Below, in pieces: positions 24,437 through 34,378 of a stretch of 64,000 nucleotides of DNA. Both the position numbers and the translations under genes were made by a program. The notes beneath the pieces are model-generated. The model did not search any database. It saw only the letters and a program-made list of their open reading frames with translations, and had not been told where the DNA came from. Source of the stretch: Prauserella isguenensis (GTDB taxonomy: Bacteria > Actinomycetota > Actinomycetes > Mycobacteriales > Pseudonocardiaceae); assembly GCF_014191605.1 (NCBI RefSeq), contig NZ_JACHWU010000008.1, positions 1 through 64,000 of the forward strand, given 5' to 3'. Each line of letters begins with the position of its first letter. Positions within the stretch are counted from its first letter, which is position 1.

Positions 24437-25246
24437 ATGGACAGCCTGCGGTTGATCGAACAGTGGCCGGTGCCCCATGCGGCGACGGCGGTCGTCGGCG
24501 CGGACGGCGCCGTGCGCGCCGCCCACGGCGACACGGAGCGCGTGTTCCCGCTCGCGTCGGTGACGAAGTTGCTCACGGCCTACGCCGCGCTGGTGGCCGT
24601 CGAGGAGGGCGCCGTCGAACTCGACACGCCGGCCGGGCCCGAGGGCGCGACGATCCGGCACCTGCTGGCACACACCGCGGGGCTGGCGTTCAACGAGCAC
24701 AAGGTGCAGGCGCCGCCCGGCCAGCGCAGGCTCTACTCCAGCTCCGGCTACGAACAGCTCGCCGACGCCCTGGCCGAGCACTCCGGGATTCCGTTCGGCG
24801 AGTACCTGACCGAGGGCGTGCTCACCCCGCTCGGGATGACGTCGACGACGCTCACCGGCTCCCCCGGCGCGGGCGCCGATTCCACAGTGGACGACCTGAC
24901 TCGGTTCGCCGCGGAGCTGTTCACACCGAAGTTGATCGCGCGGTCCACTCTGGACGCGGCGACCCAGGTGCAGTTCCCCGGTCTCAACGGGGTCCTGCCC
25001 GGCCTGGGGCACCAGAAGCCGAACGACTGGGGCCTCGGCTTCGAGATCCGCGACGGCAAGAGCCCGCACTGGACGGGCACGAACAGCTCGCCGCGCACGT
25101 TCGGCCATTTCGGACAGTCCGGCACGTTCCTGTGGCTCGACCCGGACGCGGGCGCTGCGTGCATCGCGCTGACGGACCGGGACTTCGGGCCGTGGGCCGT
25201 CGAAGCCTGGCCCGCCTTCACCGACGCGGTGCTCGCCGAGCTCTGA
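24437..25246 (+). CDS. Serine hydrolase of the class C beta-lactamase/esterase family
   Basis: 269 residues, no signal peptide, so probably cytoplasmic. The SxxK nucleophile motif is PLASVTKLLTAYAAL (Ser about residue 41). The YxN-like motif appears as YSSSGYEQLA and the third motif as HFGQSG, as in EstB-type esterases and D-Ala-D-Ala peptidase-like proteins rather than true beta-lactamases. ATG at 24437 is preferred over in-frame GTG codons at 24428 and 24431 because of the leaderless-type -10. Substrate unknown. Confidence 0.88.
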   Translation: MDSLRLIEQWPVPHAATAVVGADGAVRAAHGDTERVFPLASVTKLLTAYAALVAVEEGAVELDTPAGPEGATIRHLLAHTAGLAFNEHKVQAPPGQRRLYSSSGYEQLADALAEHSGIPFGEYLTEGVLTPLGMTSTTLTGSPGAGADSTVDDLTRFAAELFTPKLIARSTLDAATQVQFPGLNGVLPGLGHQKPNDWGLGFEIRDGKSPHWTGTNSSPRTFGHFGQSGTFLWLDPDAGAACIALTDRDFGPWAVEAWPAFTDAVLAEL

Positions 25247-25279
25247 ACCGTCCGGGCCCGGGAGCAGCGCTGCCGTGGA

Positions 25280-26227
25280 CTACAACGACATCACGCGGAT
25301 CGGCTTGCCGGCCTGGTACGCGGCGATGTCCTCGACCGCGTCGCGGTAGAACACCTCGTACAGGTCCCGCACGACGTAGCCGATGTGCGGGGTGAGCACG
25401 GTGTTCGGCACGCTCCGAAGCGGGTGGTCGGCGGGCAGCGGCTCGGTGTCGTAGACGTCGAGTGCGGCACCGCCGATACGGCGCTCGCGCAGCGCATCGA
25501 GCAGCGCGGCCTCGTCGATGATCGGCCCGCGTGAGGTGTTGACCAGCCACGCGTCCGGCTTCATCGCGGCCAGTTCCGGCGCGCCGACGAGGCCCCGGGT
25601 GCGCGCGCTGAGCACCTGGTGGATCGTCACGACGTCGGACTCGGCCAGCAGCTGCTCCTTCGGGACGGCGAGGACGTCGTGCTCGTCGGCCTTCTCCTGG
25701 GTGAGGTTGGTGCTCCACGCGATGGTGCGCATTCCGAACGCCTGGCCGATCCGGGCGACACGACCGCCGAGCCTGCCGAGACCGATAATGCCCAGCGTGG
25801 CGCCCTGCAGGCTGCGGCCGACCGACGTCTGCCAACCGCCGTTGCGCACGGATCTCGTCTCGTCCGGCAGTCCGCGCATCGCCGCCAGGATCAGTGCCCA
25901 CGTGTGCTCGGCGGTCGGGTGGGGCAGGTAACCGGTGTGCGATACGACGATGCCGAGTTCGTCGGTGGCCGCCAGATCGATCGCCGGATTCCGCGCACCA
26001 CCGAGGCTGACGATCAGCCGCAGGTCCGGCAGCCGCCGCAGCACGTCACCGGGCAACCCGGTGCGCTCGCGCATGGCGACCACGACCTCACACCCGGCGA
26101 GCCGGTCCACGAGGGCGTCCGGATCGGCGATGTGCTCGGTCAGCACGTCCACCTCGGCGCCGAGCGAGTCCCAGTCGGCCAGCTCGCGCGCGATGTTCTG
26201 ATAGTCGTCGAGAATCGCGATCTTCAT
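25280..26227 (-). CDS. D-2-hydroxyacid dehydrogenase family protein
   Basis: 315 residues. The NAD-binding Rossmann motif is LGIIGLGRLGGRVARIGQAF at about residues 145-164. The catalytic Arg lies in NTSRGPIIDEAAL, the Glu in YDTEPLPADHPL and the His in LTPHIGYV. This is the SerA/GyaR-like superfamily but without an ACT domain, so not typical SerA; the substrate is unknown. ATG at 26227 is preceded at six bases by TAGCGT, another leaderless-type promoter. Confidence 0.92.
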   Translation of the reverse strand: MKIAILDDYQNIARELADWDSLGAEVDVLTEHIADPDALVDRLAGCEVVVAMRERTGLPGDVLRRLPDLRLIVSLGGARNPAIDLAATDELGIVVSHTGYLPHPTAEHTWALILAAMRGLPDETRSVRNGGWQTSVGRSLQGATLGIIGLGRLGGRVARIGQAFGMRTIAWSTNLTQEKADEHDVLAVPKEQLLAESDVVTIHQVLSARTRGLVGAPELAAMKPDAWLVNTSRGPIIDEAALLDALRERRIGGAALDVYDTEPLPADHPLRSVPNTVLTPHIGYVVRDLYEVFYRDAVEDIAAYQAGKPIRVMSL

Positions 26228-26233
26228 GCCCAC

Positions 26234-26239
26234 ACGCTA
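26234..26239 (-). promoter_or_regulatory. Leaderless-type -10 element for the hydroxyacid dehydrogenase
   Basis: TAGCGT (26239-26234, minus strand) ends six bases before the ATG at 26227; no ribosome-binding site lies between. Confidence 0.5.
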
Positions 26240-26329
26240 ACGCCTGCGCGGCGGGAGACCGAGTGACGCGCACCCTCGTCTCCCGCCACGGCCACGGCCG
26301 TGCCGGTGCGGCCCCGCCGTCCGACCGGA

Positions 26330-27547
26330 TCAGGGCACGAGCAGGTCGACGCGCACCAGGTGATGGTCGGACGTGTCGTTCAGCCGGGCCAGTTCGCTGC
26401 CCGGCTCCGGCCAGAACACGCCGTCGTCGTGGGGAAGCAGCCCGCGGGACGGCAGCACGTAGTCGACCCGCAGGTTGCCCGGTGATTCGTCGGCGAAGTC
26501 GGCGGTGTCGAGTCGTGCGGGGCCGACGTGCTCGTCGTTGGCCCCGCCCTGCTGCTCGGCGGCCGCGACGGCGCCCTCACTGGCGGGGCGGGTGTCACGT
26601 ACGAGCGGCGCGTCGAGCAGTTGCGTGGCCGCCGCGTCGACACTGTCGCCGTCGTGCGGGTCGGCGTTGTAGTCGCCCGCGACGACGAACCGCTCCCCCG
26701 GCTGCAAACCGCCGCGACCGCCCGCGTCGTCGTAGATGTAACGGCCCTCGCCCGGGGTCACGTAGTCCGCCCAGAAGCGGATCTCGTCGTGGTTGCGGGT
26801 GCCGTTGCGGTCCTCCTCGCCGTCGAAGCTCGGTGGGGTGGGGTGCGCGGTGAGGAAGTGGACGGTGCGGCCGCCGACGTCGATCGGCACGTCCCAGTGC
26901 GACTTCGACGACAGCCGCAGTACGTCGAGGATCTCGTCGGAGTACCAGTCGCCGCGCTCGGGCGTGGCCGGATCGTCGGGCAGCGTCGCGCCGGGCATGT
27001 CCTTCCAGCGGAACTTCTGGAACGTCCGCACGGCGCCGGTGTCGATCGGGTGTTTCGACAGCACGAGCATCCCGTACTGGCCCTCGAAGTCGCCGAAGCC
27101 GTGCGCATCGTCGGGTCCGCCGGTCCCGCCGTCGCGGTTGAGATCGAAGCCCGTGGGCACGCCCGTATTGACCGGTGCGGTGTAGGCGTGCGGGTAGTCG
27201 ATCGGCGCGGCGCCGTTGTGGCCCACCTCGAGGTAGTTCTCGCGGAACGCGTCGGCCGCCGCGCCGCCGGCGACGTGGTCGAACTCGTTCAGCAGCAGCA
27301 CGTCGGGCCGGTTGCGCTGAACGACCTCGGCGACCTTGCGCGCCTGTTCGTCGTCGCCGGTCGACAGGTCCCGCAGCAGCTGCCCCTCGGTCGCCCGGTT
27401 CAGCGACGCGTTGAAGGTCGCGAACCGCACGTCCTCCGGGGTTCCTCGGCCCGAACCCGGATCGGCCGTCGCCGGAACGGACGAGATGACCAACCCTGCC
27501 GATGCGGCCACACCGACGAACCCTGACAGCCAACGCGATCGACGCAC
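26330..27547 (-). CDS. Secreted endonuclease/exonuclease/phosphatase-fold protein
   Basis: 405 residues. It starts at GTG 27547 with GGGAGG just upstream and has a Sec signal peptide (VRRSRWLSGFVGVAASAGLVISSVPATA, probable cleavage after ATA). EEP-fold catalytic motifs appear in order: RFATFNAS, LLLNEFDHVAGG (metal Glu), AHPTPPSFDG, AGDYNADP (Asp/Asn) and TSDHHLVRVDL (Asp/His). The fold includes nucleases, phosphatases and phosphodiesterases, so the extracellular substrate cannot be named. Confidence 0.92.
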   Translation of the reverse strand: MRRSRWLSGFVGVAASAGLVISSVPATADPGSGRGTPEDVRFATFNASLNRATEGQLLRDLSTGDDEQARKVAEVVQRNRPDVLLLNEFDHVAGGAAADAFRENYLEVGHNGAAPIDYPHAYTAPVNTGVPTGFDLNRDGGTGGPDDAHGFGDFEGQYGMLVLSKHPIDTGAVRTFQKFRWKDMPGATLPDDPATPERGDWYSDEILDVLRLSSKSHWDVPIDVGGRTVHFLTAHPTPPSFDGEEDRNGTRNHDEIRFWADYVTPGEGRYIYDDAGGRGGLQPGERFVVAGDYNADPHDGDSVDAAATQLLDAPLVRDTRPASEGAVAAAEQQGGANDEHVGPARLDTADFADESPGNLRVDYVLPSRGLLPHDDGVFWPEPGSELARLNDTSDHHLVRVDLLVP

Positions 27548-27663
27548 GGTTACCTCCCGGAAGTCGCGCCCCACCTTACGAGTGAGGGGTGAACTCCGGG
27601 CGTCGTTCGGGGAACGAGGGGCCGCCGGCCGCGCCGGGGCTGCGTGCGATGGGGAGCGGAGGT

Positions 27664-28515
27664 TCAGTCGAGCGGCAGCGGGACCTCGCCGCCGGTGGCC
27701 TCCCGCAACGCGTCGCGCATCGCCTCACGTGGCGCCGCGCGGCCGGTGAACTGCTCCACCTGGCCGAACGCCTGGTGCAACAGCATGTCCAGACCGGTCG
27801 CAATGCGGCCGCCGCGCGCCGTCACGGCCTGTGCCAGCGGGGTCGGCCACGGGTGGTAGATCACGTCGAGCACGCACGGCACGCCGGCCAGCGCCTCGAA
27901 GTCGGCGGTCAGCGCCTCGGACGGCACGGTGCTGACCAGCAGGTCCGCACCGGCGGCGAGTGCGGCGACATCGACGTCCGACCAGCGCAACACCTCGACG
28001 TCGAGCCCCACGCGCCGCGCGGCCTCTGTCGTCTCCGCGGCCCTCGCCGGTTCACGCACGACCAGCGCGACCGAGGTCAGGTTCAGCTCCGCGGCGGCCA
28101 CGACCACGGCCGCGGCCGTGCCGCCCGCGCCGATCACCACCGCCCGGCCGCCACCGGTGAACCCGCCCGCACACCGCAGGGCGCCGACGACGCCGTCGAC
28201 GTCGGTGCAATCGGCCCGCCACCCGCGGTCGCCGGGGACGAGCGTGTTGGCCGCGCCCACGGCCCGCGCCCGTGGCGTGGCCTCCGCGGCATGCGCCAGC
28301 GCCGCACGTTTTCCGGGCATGGTCACCGACAGCCCTGCCCACTCCGGACCGAGGCCGTCGACGAACGCGGGCAGCCCCGCGTCGTCCATGTCGATGCGCT
28401 CGTAGGTCCAGCCGGGCAGGTCCAGTGCCCGGTACGCCGCACCGTGCAACACGGGCGAGAGCGAATGGTCGACGGGCCTGCCGAGCACCGCGGCCCGACG
28501 TACGCCTCCGCTCAC
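27664..28515 (-). CDS. aroE: Shikimate dehydrogenase
   Basis: 283 residues. It reduces 3-dehydroshikimate. The shikimate-binding segment LGRPVDHSLSPVLHGAAYRAL is at residues ~9-29; GLSVTMPGKRAAL carries the catalytic Lys in the less usual MPGK form (MPHK/MPFK elsewhere). ANTLV, DVDGVVGAL and the nucleotide motif VIGAGGTAAAV follow. The frame extends upstream, but GTG at 28515 overlaps the mltG stop by GTGA. It is separated from the other aro genes by the PTS/accessory block. Confidence 0.95.
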   Translation of the reverse strand: MSGGVRRAAVLGRPVDHSLSPVLHGAAYRALDLPGWTYERIDMDDAGLPAFVDGLGPEWAGLSVTMPGKRAALAHAAEATPRARAVGAANTLVPGDRGWRADCTDVDGVVGALRCAGGFTGGGRAVVIGAGGTAAAVVVAAAELNLTSVALVVREPARAAETTEAARRVGLDVEVLRWSDVDVAALAAGADLLVSTVPSEALTADFEALAGVPCVLDVIYHPWPTPLAQAVTARGGRIATGLDMLLHQAFGQVEQFTGRAAPREAMRDALREATGGEVPLPLD

Positions 28516-30539
28516 CACACCCCCTTGTTCTGTGCCCGCTCGACTTCCTGTTTGTGCTGGGGGTACGTCTCGCTGAAGCACGAGAGGCCGTTCTCCTCGC
28601 ACAGCACGAAGTACTTCCACGGGCCTTCCTGCGGGGACTCCGCCGCGATGATCGCCTCCTGGCTCGGCGCGCCGAGCGGTGTCGCGGGCAGGCCCTTCCG
28701 GGTGTAGGTGTTGTGGGGCCCGTCCACGTCCCGCGCGTCTCGCTTCGTGCGGATGGTGGGGTTCTTCAGCGCGTAGTTGATGGAGGAGTCCATCTCCAGC
28801 GCCATTCCCGCGCCCAGCCGGTTCTCGATCACCCGGGCGATCTTGGAGAAGTCGGCCTGCACGCCTTCGACCTGCACGATCGACGCGATGGTCAGGACCT
28901 CGTACGGCGAATGCCCCGAGCCCTGCGCGGCGTCCGGCAGGCCGGCGGCTTCCAGCCGAGTCGCCGACGTCGTCAGGACCTCGGTGAGCAGCTTGCGGGC
29001 ATCCCAGCCCGGCCGGACGTCGTAGATCCCGGGCGTGATGAGGCCTTCGAGGCGATGTTCCGGCGCCTTCTGCTGGGCCGGCTTCGCCGCCCACTCGGGC
29101 ACGCCCAACTCCGCCAGGTCGGTCGACCGGACCGTCTCCTGCATCTCCTCGACGCTGACGCACGTGTTCTCGCCGTTGAGATCGGCGCACGACGCCTCGG
29201 AGAGCAGGCTCAGCACACCGGGTTTCGGACTGTCGCCGCCCCGGTCGGTCAACCGCGTGCCCGCACGGATCTCGGCCTGTCCCACCTGGGCGTCCGGCCC
29301 GACGAGTGTCTCGACCGCGCTCGTGCCGGCGGCCTTGGTCTTGACCACGTAGTAACCGGGCTGGATCGCCAACACCCGCTGGTCGTCCTTCGCCGCCTCC
29401 ACGAACGCGTCGGGGCTCGCCACGGCGTCGAGTTTCGCCATCTTCGACGCGATGGCACCCGTCGAATCGCCCTGTTCGACGTGCAGCAGGACGTCCTTGT
29501 CGCCGGAACCCTCGTAGTCCTCGTAGCCGAAACCGAGCAATTCCCGCGCGCCGATGTAGGCGCCGCCCGCGAGGAGCGCGAGCACCATGAGCGCCGCCAC
29601 CCACCGGAAGGCACGCCGGCCACGGCGCCGCTTCGGCGGCGGCGGATCGTCACCGTCGTCGCCACCGAGGATGTACGACGGCTCAGCGCGGTCTCCGTCC
29701 TCGCCGTGGTCGTCGTAGTAGTCGTCGTCGTAGTAGCCGTCGTCGTAATGGCCGTCGTCGTAATGGCCGTCGTCGTGGTCGGCGTCCTCGTACTCGTCGT
29801 AGCGAGCCGCACCGTCGTCACCGTCGTCGTAGCGAGCCACGTCGCCATCGTCGTACCCGTCGTCGAAATACGGGTCGGCGGCATGCGGATCGGCGACCGG
29901 GTCCTCGTCGACGACGAAGTCGAAGCTCTGCGTCGGTCGTTCGTCCGGGTGCACACCGTGGTTCGGACCGGGATGCGGCTCGCTCCGCCGGGCGGCGGGG
30001 TCGTGACCCGGCGCGCGGCGGGGCCGGGGCGCGCGCGGAGGCTCCGGCGGGGCGCCGTCTGCGCGGTGTCGCGCGTGCCGTGGCGGACGCGGCCCGTCCT
30101 CGCCCGCGGGAGGCACGGATCCGGCGGGGGGCATCGACGGCCGCGAGCGGTCGCCGCGCTCCTGCGGCGCCTCCTCCTGCGGGGTGCGCGGCGGTTCGGG
30201 CCGACGTGGAGGCGCCGATGGTGGTTCCTGTGGGCCGCGGCGCGCCCCACCCTCGGGCGGCGGCTGCCTGCGCGGATGCTTCGGCGGCGGGCCGGGCGGC
30301 GGCCCCGGGGGCTGCTGCCGATCGTGGGACGGACCGCGCGGGGGCTGCCCGTCCGGACGACGGGCAGCGGGCGGACGCGGTGGCTCAGCAGGCCGGGAGT
30401 CCGAATGCCGTGGCTCCGAAGGCCGGGGGGCGTCCGGTTGCGGGGGCTCGTTCGCGCTCGGCGCCGCCGTGCCACGGCGGCGGGGAGGACGGGGGTCACG
30501 CGGGTCGCGCGGCGGGGGTCCGTCGTGCGGGCTCGTCAT
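28512..30539 (-). CDS. mltG: Endolytic murein transglycosylase MltG with long disordered N-terminus
   Basis: 675 residues, against ~340 for E. coli MltG. The first ~300 are Pro/Arg/Asp-rich and low-complexity, including a 15-base DNA repeat encoding [10 protein letters not shown] units. One membrane helix ([19 protein letters not shown]) comes next, then a LysM-like region and the YceG domain. The catalytic Glu is in [12 protein letters not shown], where the usual ASIVEKE has Gln at the first Glu but keeps the catalytic one. MltG cleaves nascent glycan strands to set their length. ATG overlaps the ruvX stop (ATGA). Confidence 0.93.
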   Translation of the reverse strand: MTSPHDGPPPRDPRDPRPPRRRGTAAPSANEPPQPDAPRPSEPRHSDSRPAEPPRPPAARRPDGQPPRGPSHDRQQPPGPPPGPPPKHPRRQPPPEGGARRGPQEPPSAPPRRPEPPRTPQEEAPQERGDRSRPSMPPAGSVPPAGEDGPRPPRHARHRADGAPPEPPRAPRPRRAPGHDPAARRSEPHPGPNHGVHPDERPTQSFDFVVDEDPVADPHAADPYFDDGYDDGDVARYDDGDDGAARYDEYEDADHDDGHYDDGHYDDGYYDDDYYDDHGEDGDRAEPSYILGGDDGDDPPPPKRRRGRRAFRWVAALMVLALLAGGAYIGARELLGFGYEDYEGSGDKDVLLHVEQGDSTGAIASKMAKLDAVASPDAFVEAAKDDQRVLAIQPGYYVVKTKAAGTSAVETLVGPDAQVGQAEIRAGTRLTDRGGDSPKPGVLSLLSEASCADLNGENTCVSVEEMQETVRSTDLAELGVPEWAAKPAQQKAPEHRLEGLITPGIYDVRPGWDARKLLTEVLTTSATRLEAAGLPDAAQGSGHSPYEVLTIASIVQVEGVQADFSKIARVIENRLGAGMALEMDSSINYALKNPTIRTKRDARDVDGPHNTYTRKGLPATPLGAPSQEAIIAAESPQEGPWKYFVLCEENGLSCFSETYPQHKQEVERAQNKGVW
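29707..29781. repeat. 15-base tandem repeat inside mltG
   Basis: CCGTCGTCGTAATGG occurs twice exactly (29737-29751, 29752-29766), with diverged copies on both sides, in frame. On the coding strand it gives Asp-Asp-Gly-His/Tyr-Tyr pentapeptides in the cytoplasmic tail. Copy number is probably variable between strains. Confidence 0.75.
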
Positions 30540-31027
30540 GCCGGTCCGGTCCCCCTCGCGATCGCCGCGCCACGGGCGTCGAGCCACGCCTGCAGGATCT
30601 CCACGGCCGCGGCTTGGTCCACGACCGCACGCTGCTTCTTGCCTTTGACACCGCGCTGCGACAACATCCGGCTCGCGGTGACGGTCGTCAGCCGCTCGTC
30701 CGCCAGTCGCACCGGAATCGCGATCCGCTCGCCGAGTCGCCGCGCGTACTCCGCCGCGATCTCGGCGGCGGAACCGTGCCGGTCGGCCAACGTCCTGGGG
30801 AGTCCCACGATCACCTCGACCACGTCGTGTTCGGCGGCGAGCCCCGCGAGCTCGCCGATGTCGGTATTCCCCTCCGAGTCCCGGGCCAGCGTAACGAGCG
30901 GAGTCGCCAGCATGGGCCCGGGATCGCTCAGTGCCACCCCGACCCGGACGGAGCCGACATCCACGGCGAGCCGACGACCAGGCCCGGGGTCGTCGACCCC
31001 GGGCCGGTCCGGTTCCACGTCGCTCAC
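30536..31027 (-). CDS. ruvX: Holliday junction resolvase-like protein RuvX (YqgF)
   Basis: 163 residues. RNase H-like fold: [18 protein letters not shown] carries the first Asp, [17 protein letters not shown] the central strand, [18 protein letters not shown] the Glu and [16 protein letters not shown] the last Asp. The family acts in 16S pre-rRNA 5'-end maturation and possibly recombination. GTG start overlaps the alaS stop by GTGA; alaS-ruvX-mltG-aroE is one coupled run as in mycobacteria. Confidence 0.94.
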   Translation of the reverse strand: MSDVEPDRPGVDDPGPGRRLAVDVGSVRVGVALSDPGPMLATPLVTLARDSEGNTDIGELAGLAAEHDVVEVIVGLPRTLADRHGSAAEIAAEYARRLGERIAIPVRLADERLTTVTASRMLSQRGVKGKKQRAVVDQAAAVEILQAWLDARGAAIARGTGPA

Positions 31028-33687
31028 CCGTTCGTGAGGGCGTTCCGCAACGCCGCGATCGCCTGGTCGATACCGGCCGGGTTGCTGCCGCCGCCCTGCG
31101 CCATGTCCGGCTTGCCACCGCCACGGCCGCCGACGGCCTCGGCGAACGACGGGACGAGCTTGCCCGCGGCGAGACCCTTGTCTCGGGCGGCCGACGTCGT
31201 CGCGACGACGAAGCTGACCTTGCCGTCGTCGGACGGTGCGAACAGCGCGACGACACCGGGGCGGGAGCCGAGCCGGTTGCGAACCTCGCCCGCGAGGGCG
31301 CGCACCCCGGCCGCGTCGACGCCGCCGTCGAGCTTCCGCGCGACCAGAGCGACACCCGCGACGTCCTCGGCGCCGTCGGCCAGCGAGCCCGCCGAACCGA
31401 GCACCTGCTGGGTCTTGAGCTGCTCGATCTCCTTCTCCGCACTGCGCAGGCGCGCCAGCACGTCCTCGATGCGCTCGGGAACCCGCTCGGCGGGCACCTT
31501 CAGCGTGCCCGCCAGCTGCGACACGAGGAGCTGCTCCTTCCGCACCTGACGGAGAGCGTCGGTGCCGACGAGCGCCTCGACGCGGTGCACGCCCGAACCG
31601 ATCGACGCGTCGGACACGAGCTTGACCAGGCCGAGCTCACCGATCCGGCCGACGTGGGTGCCGCCGCACAGTTCGCGCGAGTAGTCGCCCATGTCGACCA
31701 CCCGCACGTCGTTGCCGTACTTCTCACCGAACAGCGCGATCGCGCCGAGTTCGAGCGCCTTGTCCTTCGTCGTCGTGTACGCGGACACCTCGACGTCGGT
31801 CTGCAGGTAGTCGTTGACCTCTTCCTCGACCTCGGTCAGCACGTCCGACGAGACGGCGCCCGGCGTGGTGAAGTCGAACCGCATCCGGCCGGGCGAGTTC
31901 AGCGAACCGGCCTGCGCGGCGCGGTTCCCGTACGCACCCCGGACCGCGGCGTGCACCAGGTGCGTCGCCGAGTGCGACCGCGCGACCGACTGCCGCCGCG
32001 TCTCGTCGACCGACGCCGTCAGCTCCGTGTCGAGCGCGAGCTCACCGCCTGTGACCTCGCCGCGGTGGACGAACAGGCCCGGCACGAGCTTCTGCACGTC
32101 GGTGATCGTGACCTCGACGCCGGGGCCCACGAGCACGCCGGTGTCGGCGATCTGACCACCGCTCTCGCCGTAGAACGGGGTGCGGTCGAGGATGATTTCG
32201 GCCTTGCTGCCCTCGCCGAGGACGGACACCGGCTGACCGTCCGAGAGCAGTCCGAGGACCTTGGCCGCGGCCTGCAGGTCGGTGTACCCGAGGAACTCCG
32301 TTTCGCCGTGCTGTTCGAGCAGGCGCCGGTAGACCGACAGGTCACCGTGACCGGTCTTGCGCGAGGCCGCGTCGGCCTTCGCCCGCTGCCGCTGTTCCTC
32401 CATGAGCGTGCGGAAGCCGTCCTCGTCGACGGACAGGCCTTGTTCGGCCGCCATCTCGAGGGTCAGGTCGATCGGGAAGCCGTAGGTGTCGTGCAGCTGG
32501 AACGCCTTGTCACCGGCCAGGATCGCCCCGCCGGAGCGCTTCGTCTCCTGGGCGGCCAGGTCGAAGATGCGCGAGCCGCTGGTCAGGGTCGCCAGGAACG
32601 ACTCCTCCTCCTGGCGCATGACGTCGCTGATGCGGTCGAAGTCGCGGGCGATCTCCGGGTAGGACGGCGCCATTGCATCGCGCACCACCTGGGCGAACTC
32701 GGGCAGCACCGGTTCGTGGACACCGAGCAGCCGAACGGCGCGGACGATCCGTCGCAGCAGCCGCCGCAGCACATAGCCCCGGGCCTCGTTACCGGGCGTG
32801 ACGCCGTCGCCGATGAGCATCGCGCCGGAACGGGCGTGGTCTGCGATGACGCGGAAGCGCACGTCGTCGGCGTGGTCGGAACCGTACCGCCTGCCCGAGA
32901 ACTCCTCGGCCCGCGCGATCACCGGGCGCACCAGGTCGGTCTCGTAGACGTTGTCCACGCCCTGCAGCAGGAACGCGACCCGCTCGATGCCCATGCCCGT
33001 GTCGATGTTCTTCTGCGGCAGCTCACCGATCGGCGCGTGGCCCAGCTTGGGGCTCTGTTCGCCGCGGATGTCCTGCATGAACACGAGGTTCCAGATCTCG
33101 AGGTACCGGTCCTCGTCGACCACGGGGCCGCCGTCGCGGCCGTACTCCGGGCCGCGGTCGTAGTAGATCTCCGAGCACGGGCCACCGGGACCGGGCACAC
33201 CCATGTCCCAGTAATTGTCCTTGCCGTCACGCACCTGGATGCGCTCGGACGGGATGCCGGTGATCTCCCGCCACAGGCCCGCGGCCTCGGCGTCGTGTTC
33301 GTAGACGGTCACCCAGAGCCGTGCCGGGTCGAAGCCGAGGCCGCCGGCGTCCTGCGAGGACGTCAGCAGCTCCCAGGCCCGCTCGATGGCGCCTTCCTTG
33401 AAGTAGTCGCCGAACGAGAAGTTCCCGGCCATCTGGAAGAACGTGTTGTGGCGCGTGGTCTTGCCGACTTCGTCGATGTCGCCGGTGCGCACGCACTTCT
33501 GCACACTCGTCGCACGCGGGTACGGCGGCGGGACCTCGCCGAGGAAGTACGGCTTGAACTGGACCATGCCCGCGTTGACGAACAGCAACGTCGGGTCGTC
33601 CAGGATCAGGGACGCGCTGGGCACGCGGGTGTGGCCGTGGTTCTCGAAGTGGTCGAGGAACCGTTTGCTGATTTCGTGTGTTTCCAC
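31024..33687 (-). CDS. alaS: Alanyl-tRNA synthetase
   Basis: 887 residues, full length. Class II motif 1 region ([19 protein letters not shown]), [17 protein letters not shown], the editing-domain zinc ligands [12 protein letters not shown] and [11 protein letters not shown], and a C-terminal oligomerisation domain are all present. The upstream open frame is not coding; GTG at 33687 ([14 protein letters not shown]) follows GAGGAA by eight bases. No T-box-like leader was seen in the short region before it. Confidence 0.97.
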   Translation of the reverse strand: METHEISKRFLDHFENHGHTRVPSASLILDDPTLLFVNAGMVQFKPYFLGEVPPPYPRATSVQKCVRTGDIDEVGKTTRHNTFFQMAGNFSFGDYFKEGAIERAWELLTSSQDAGGLGFDPARLWVTVYEHDAEAAGLWREITGIPSERIQVRDGKDNYWDMGVPGPGGPCSEIYYDRGPEYGRDGGPVVDEDRYLEIWNLVFMQDIRGEQSPKLGHAPIGELPQKNIDTGMGIERVAFLLQGVDNVYETDLVRPVIARAEEFSGRRYGSDHADDVRFRVIADHARSGAMLIGDGVTPGNEARGYVLRRLLRRIVRAVRLLGVHEPVLPEFAQVVRDAMAPSYPEIARDFDRISDVMRQEEESFLATLTSGSRIFDLAAQETKRSGGAILAGDKAFQLHDTYGFPIDLTLEMAAEQGLSVDEDGFRTLMEEQRQRAKADAASRKTGHGDLSVYRRLLEQHGETEFLGYTDLQAAAKVLGLLSDGQPVSVLGEGSKAEIILDRTPFYGESGGQIADTGVLVGPGVEVTITDVQKLVPGLFVHRGEVTGGELALDTELTASVDETRRQSVARSHSATHLVHAAVRGAYGNRAAQAGSLNSPGRMRFDFTTPGAVSSDVLTEVEEEVNDYLQTDVEVSAYTTTKDKALELGAIALFGEKYGNDVRVVDMGDYSRELCGGTHVGRIGELGLVKLVSDASIGSGVHRVEALVGTDALRQVRKEQLLVSQLAGTLKVPAERVPERIEDVLARLRSAEKEIEQLKTQQVLGSAGSLADGAEDVAGVALVARKLDGGVDAAGVRALAGEVRNRLGSRPGVVALFAPSDDGKVSFVVATTSAARDKGLAAGKLVPSFAEAVGGRGGGKPDMAQGGGSNPAGIDQAIAALRNALTNG

Positions 33688-33894
33688 TGGAGCTTCCTCG
33701 CAGATGTGGCGGCGGTTCCGGGCCGGCGGGTGCACCGGGGTGGTCGCCGGTTCCGGGTTCCCCGACCGTCGCAGCGGTATGAGCGACGGCATCGCCGGGG
33801 AGTGCGCCGCCGGTGGGAGCGGCGGTCTGGTTCGGCAGACCGCCTACGGCGTCGGACCGGGGGCGGCGGAAGGCGCGGGTGGGCGTCGGCGCCC

Positions 33895-33926
33895 GGTGGC
33901 CTGGTGGCCTGGTGGCCTGGTGGCCT
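33895..33926. repeat. Four tandem copies of GGTGGCCT
   Basis: Four exact 8-base copies end on the first base of the stop codon of the small membrane-protein gene at 33926. This sits in the ~240-base interval between that gene and alaS. It is probably a slippage-derived repeat; no gene or structure is associated with it. Confidence 0.85.
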
Positions 33927-34378
33927 CAGCCTTCCGCCCGCGGAGCTCGGGGCCTGCGCTGCGCCGACGGCCTGCCACCCTGGCCACGTCCCTGTTGGGG
34001 GCGGCCCTGCTGACCGGCCTGGCCCGCGGGGCGAGCGGGGCGCGGCGGGCGTCCAGCGGACTGACCGGGCGCACCCGCCTGCGGGGGCGCCGACTCCGGA
34101 TACGGCACCCGCGCCTCCTGCGCCGGCTTGCCGGGCTCCGGGGGCCGGACCTGCGTCACCGGGCGGTCCACGACCCGATTCAGCTCCTGCTCCCGCTCAC
34201 TCATGCCGGCCCGGACGTCCGCCCCGAACGCGCCGACGGCGCCGGCGAGTTCACGCACGGCGTCACCCAGGTTCGAGGCTACGCCCACCGGAGTGGCTTG
34301 ACGAGCGGTCTCACTGGCCTTGCGGGACAGCGTGACGCCTGCGGCCACGCCGACTCCCAGCCAGAACAGGCGTTTCAT
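33926..34378 (-). CDS. Small membrane-anchored protein, DUF6167-like position
   Basis: 150 residues. A hydrophobic N-terminus (MKRLFWLGVGVAAGVTLSRKAS) could be an uncleaved membrane anchor. A helical segment with VRELAGAVGAFGADVRAGMSEREQEL follows, then a ~75-residue Pro/Gln/Arg/Gly-rich disordered tail. Streptomyces encodes a DUF6167 protein with similar N-terminus in the same place, between alaS and the DUF948 gene; this is the likely family. Its start overlaps the DUF948 stop (ATGA). Function unknown. Confidence 0.78.
   Translation of the reverse strand: MKRLFWLGVGVAAGVTLSRKASETARQATPVGVASNLGDAVRELAGAVGAFGADVRAGMSEREQELNRVVDRPVTQVRPPEPGKPAQEARVPYPESAPPQAGAPGQSAGRPPRPARPAGQAGQQGRPQQGRGQGGRPSAQRRPRAPRAEG

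Noticed and set aside
24437-25246. True class C beta-lactamase
   Set aside because: No signal peptide, YSS instead of YAN/YSN and HFGQSG instead of KTG; better described as a serine esterase/hydrolase.
28272-31037. 921-codon plus-strand open frame opposite aroE/mltG/ruvX, with a Val-rich repeat
   Set aside because: The repetitive Val run is the complement of the Asp-rich codons of mltG; not a gene.
33688-33894. T-box leader upstream of alaS
   Set aside because: No T-box sequence or terminator/antiterminator pair seen; the region is low-complexity.
33895-33926. CRISPR-like repeat
   Set aside because: Octamers are directly adjacent without spacers; simple tandem repeat.
30931-34335. 1134-codon plus-strand open frame opposite alaS and neighbours
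   Set aside because: Spans several clear minus-strand genes, has no recognisable domain and has shadow-type composition.
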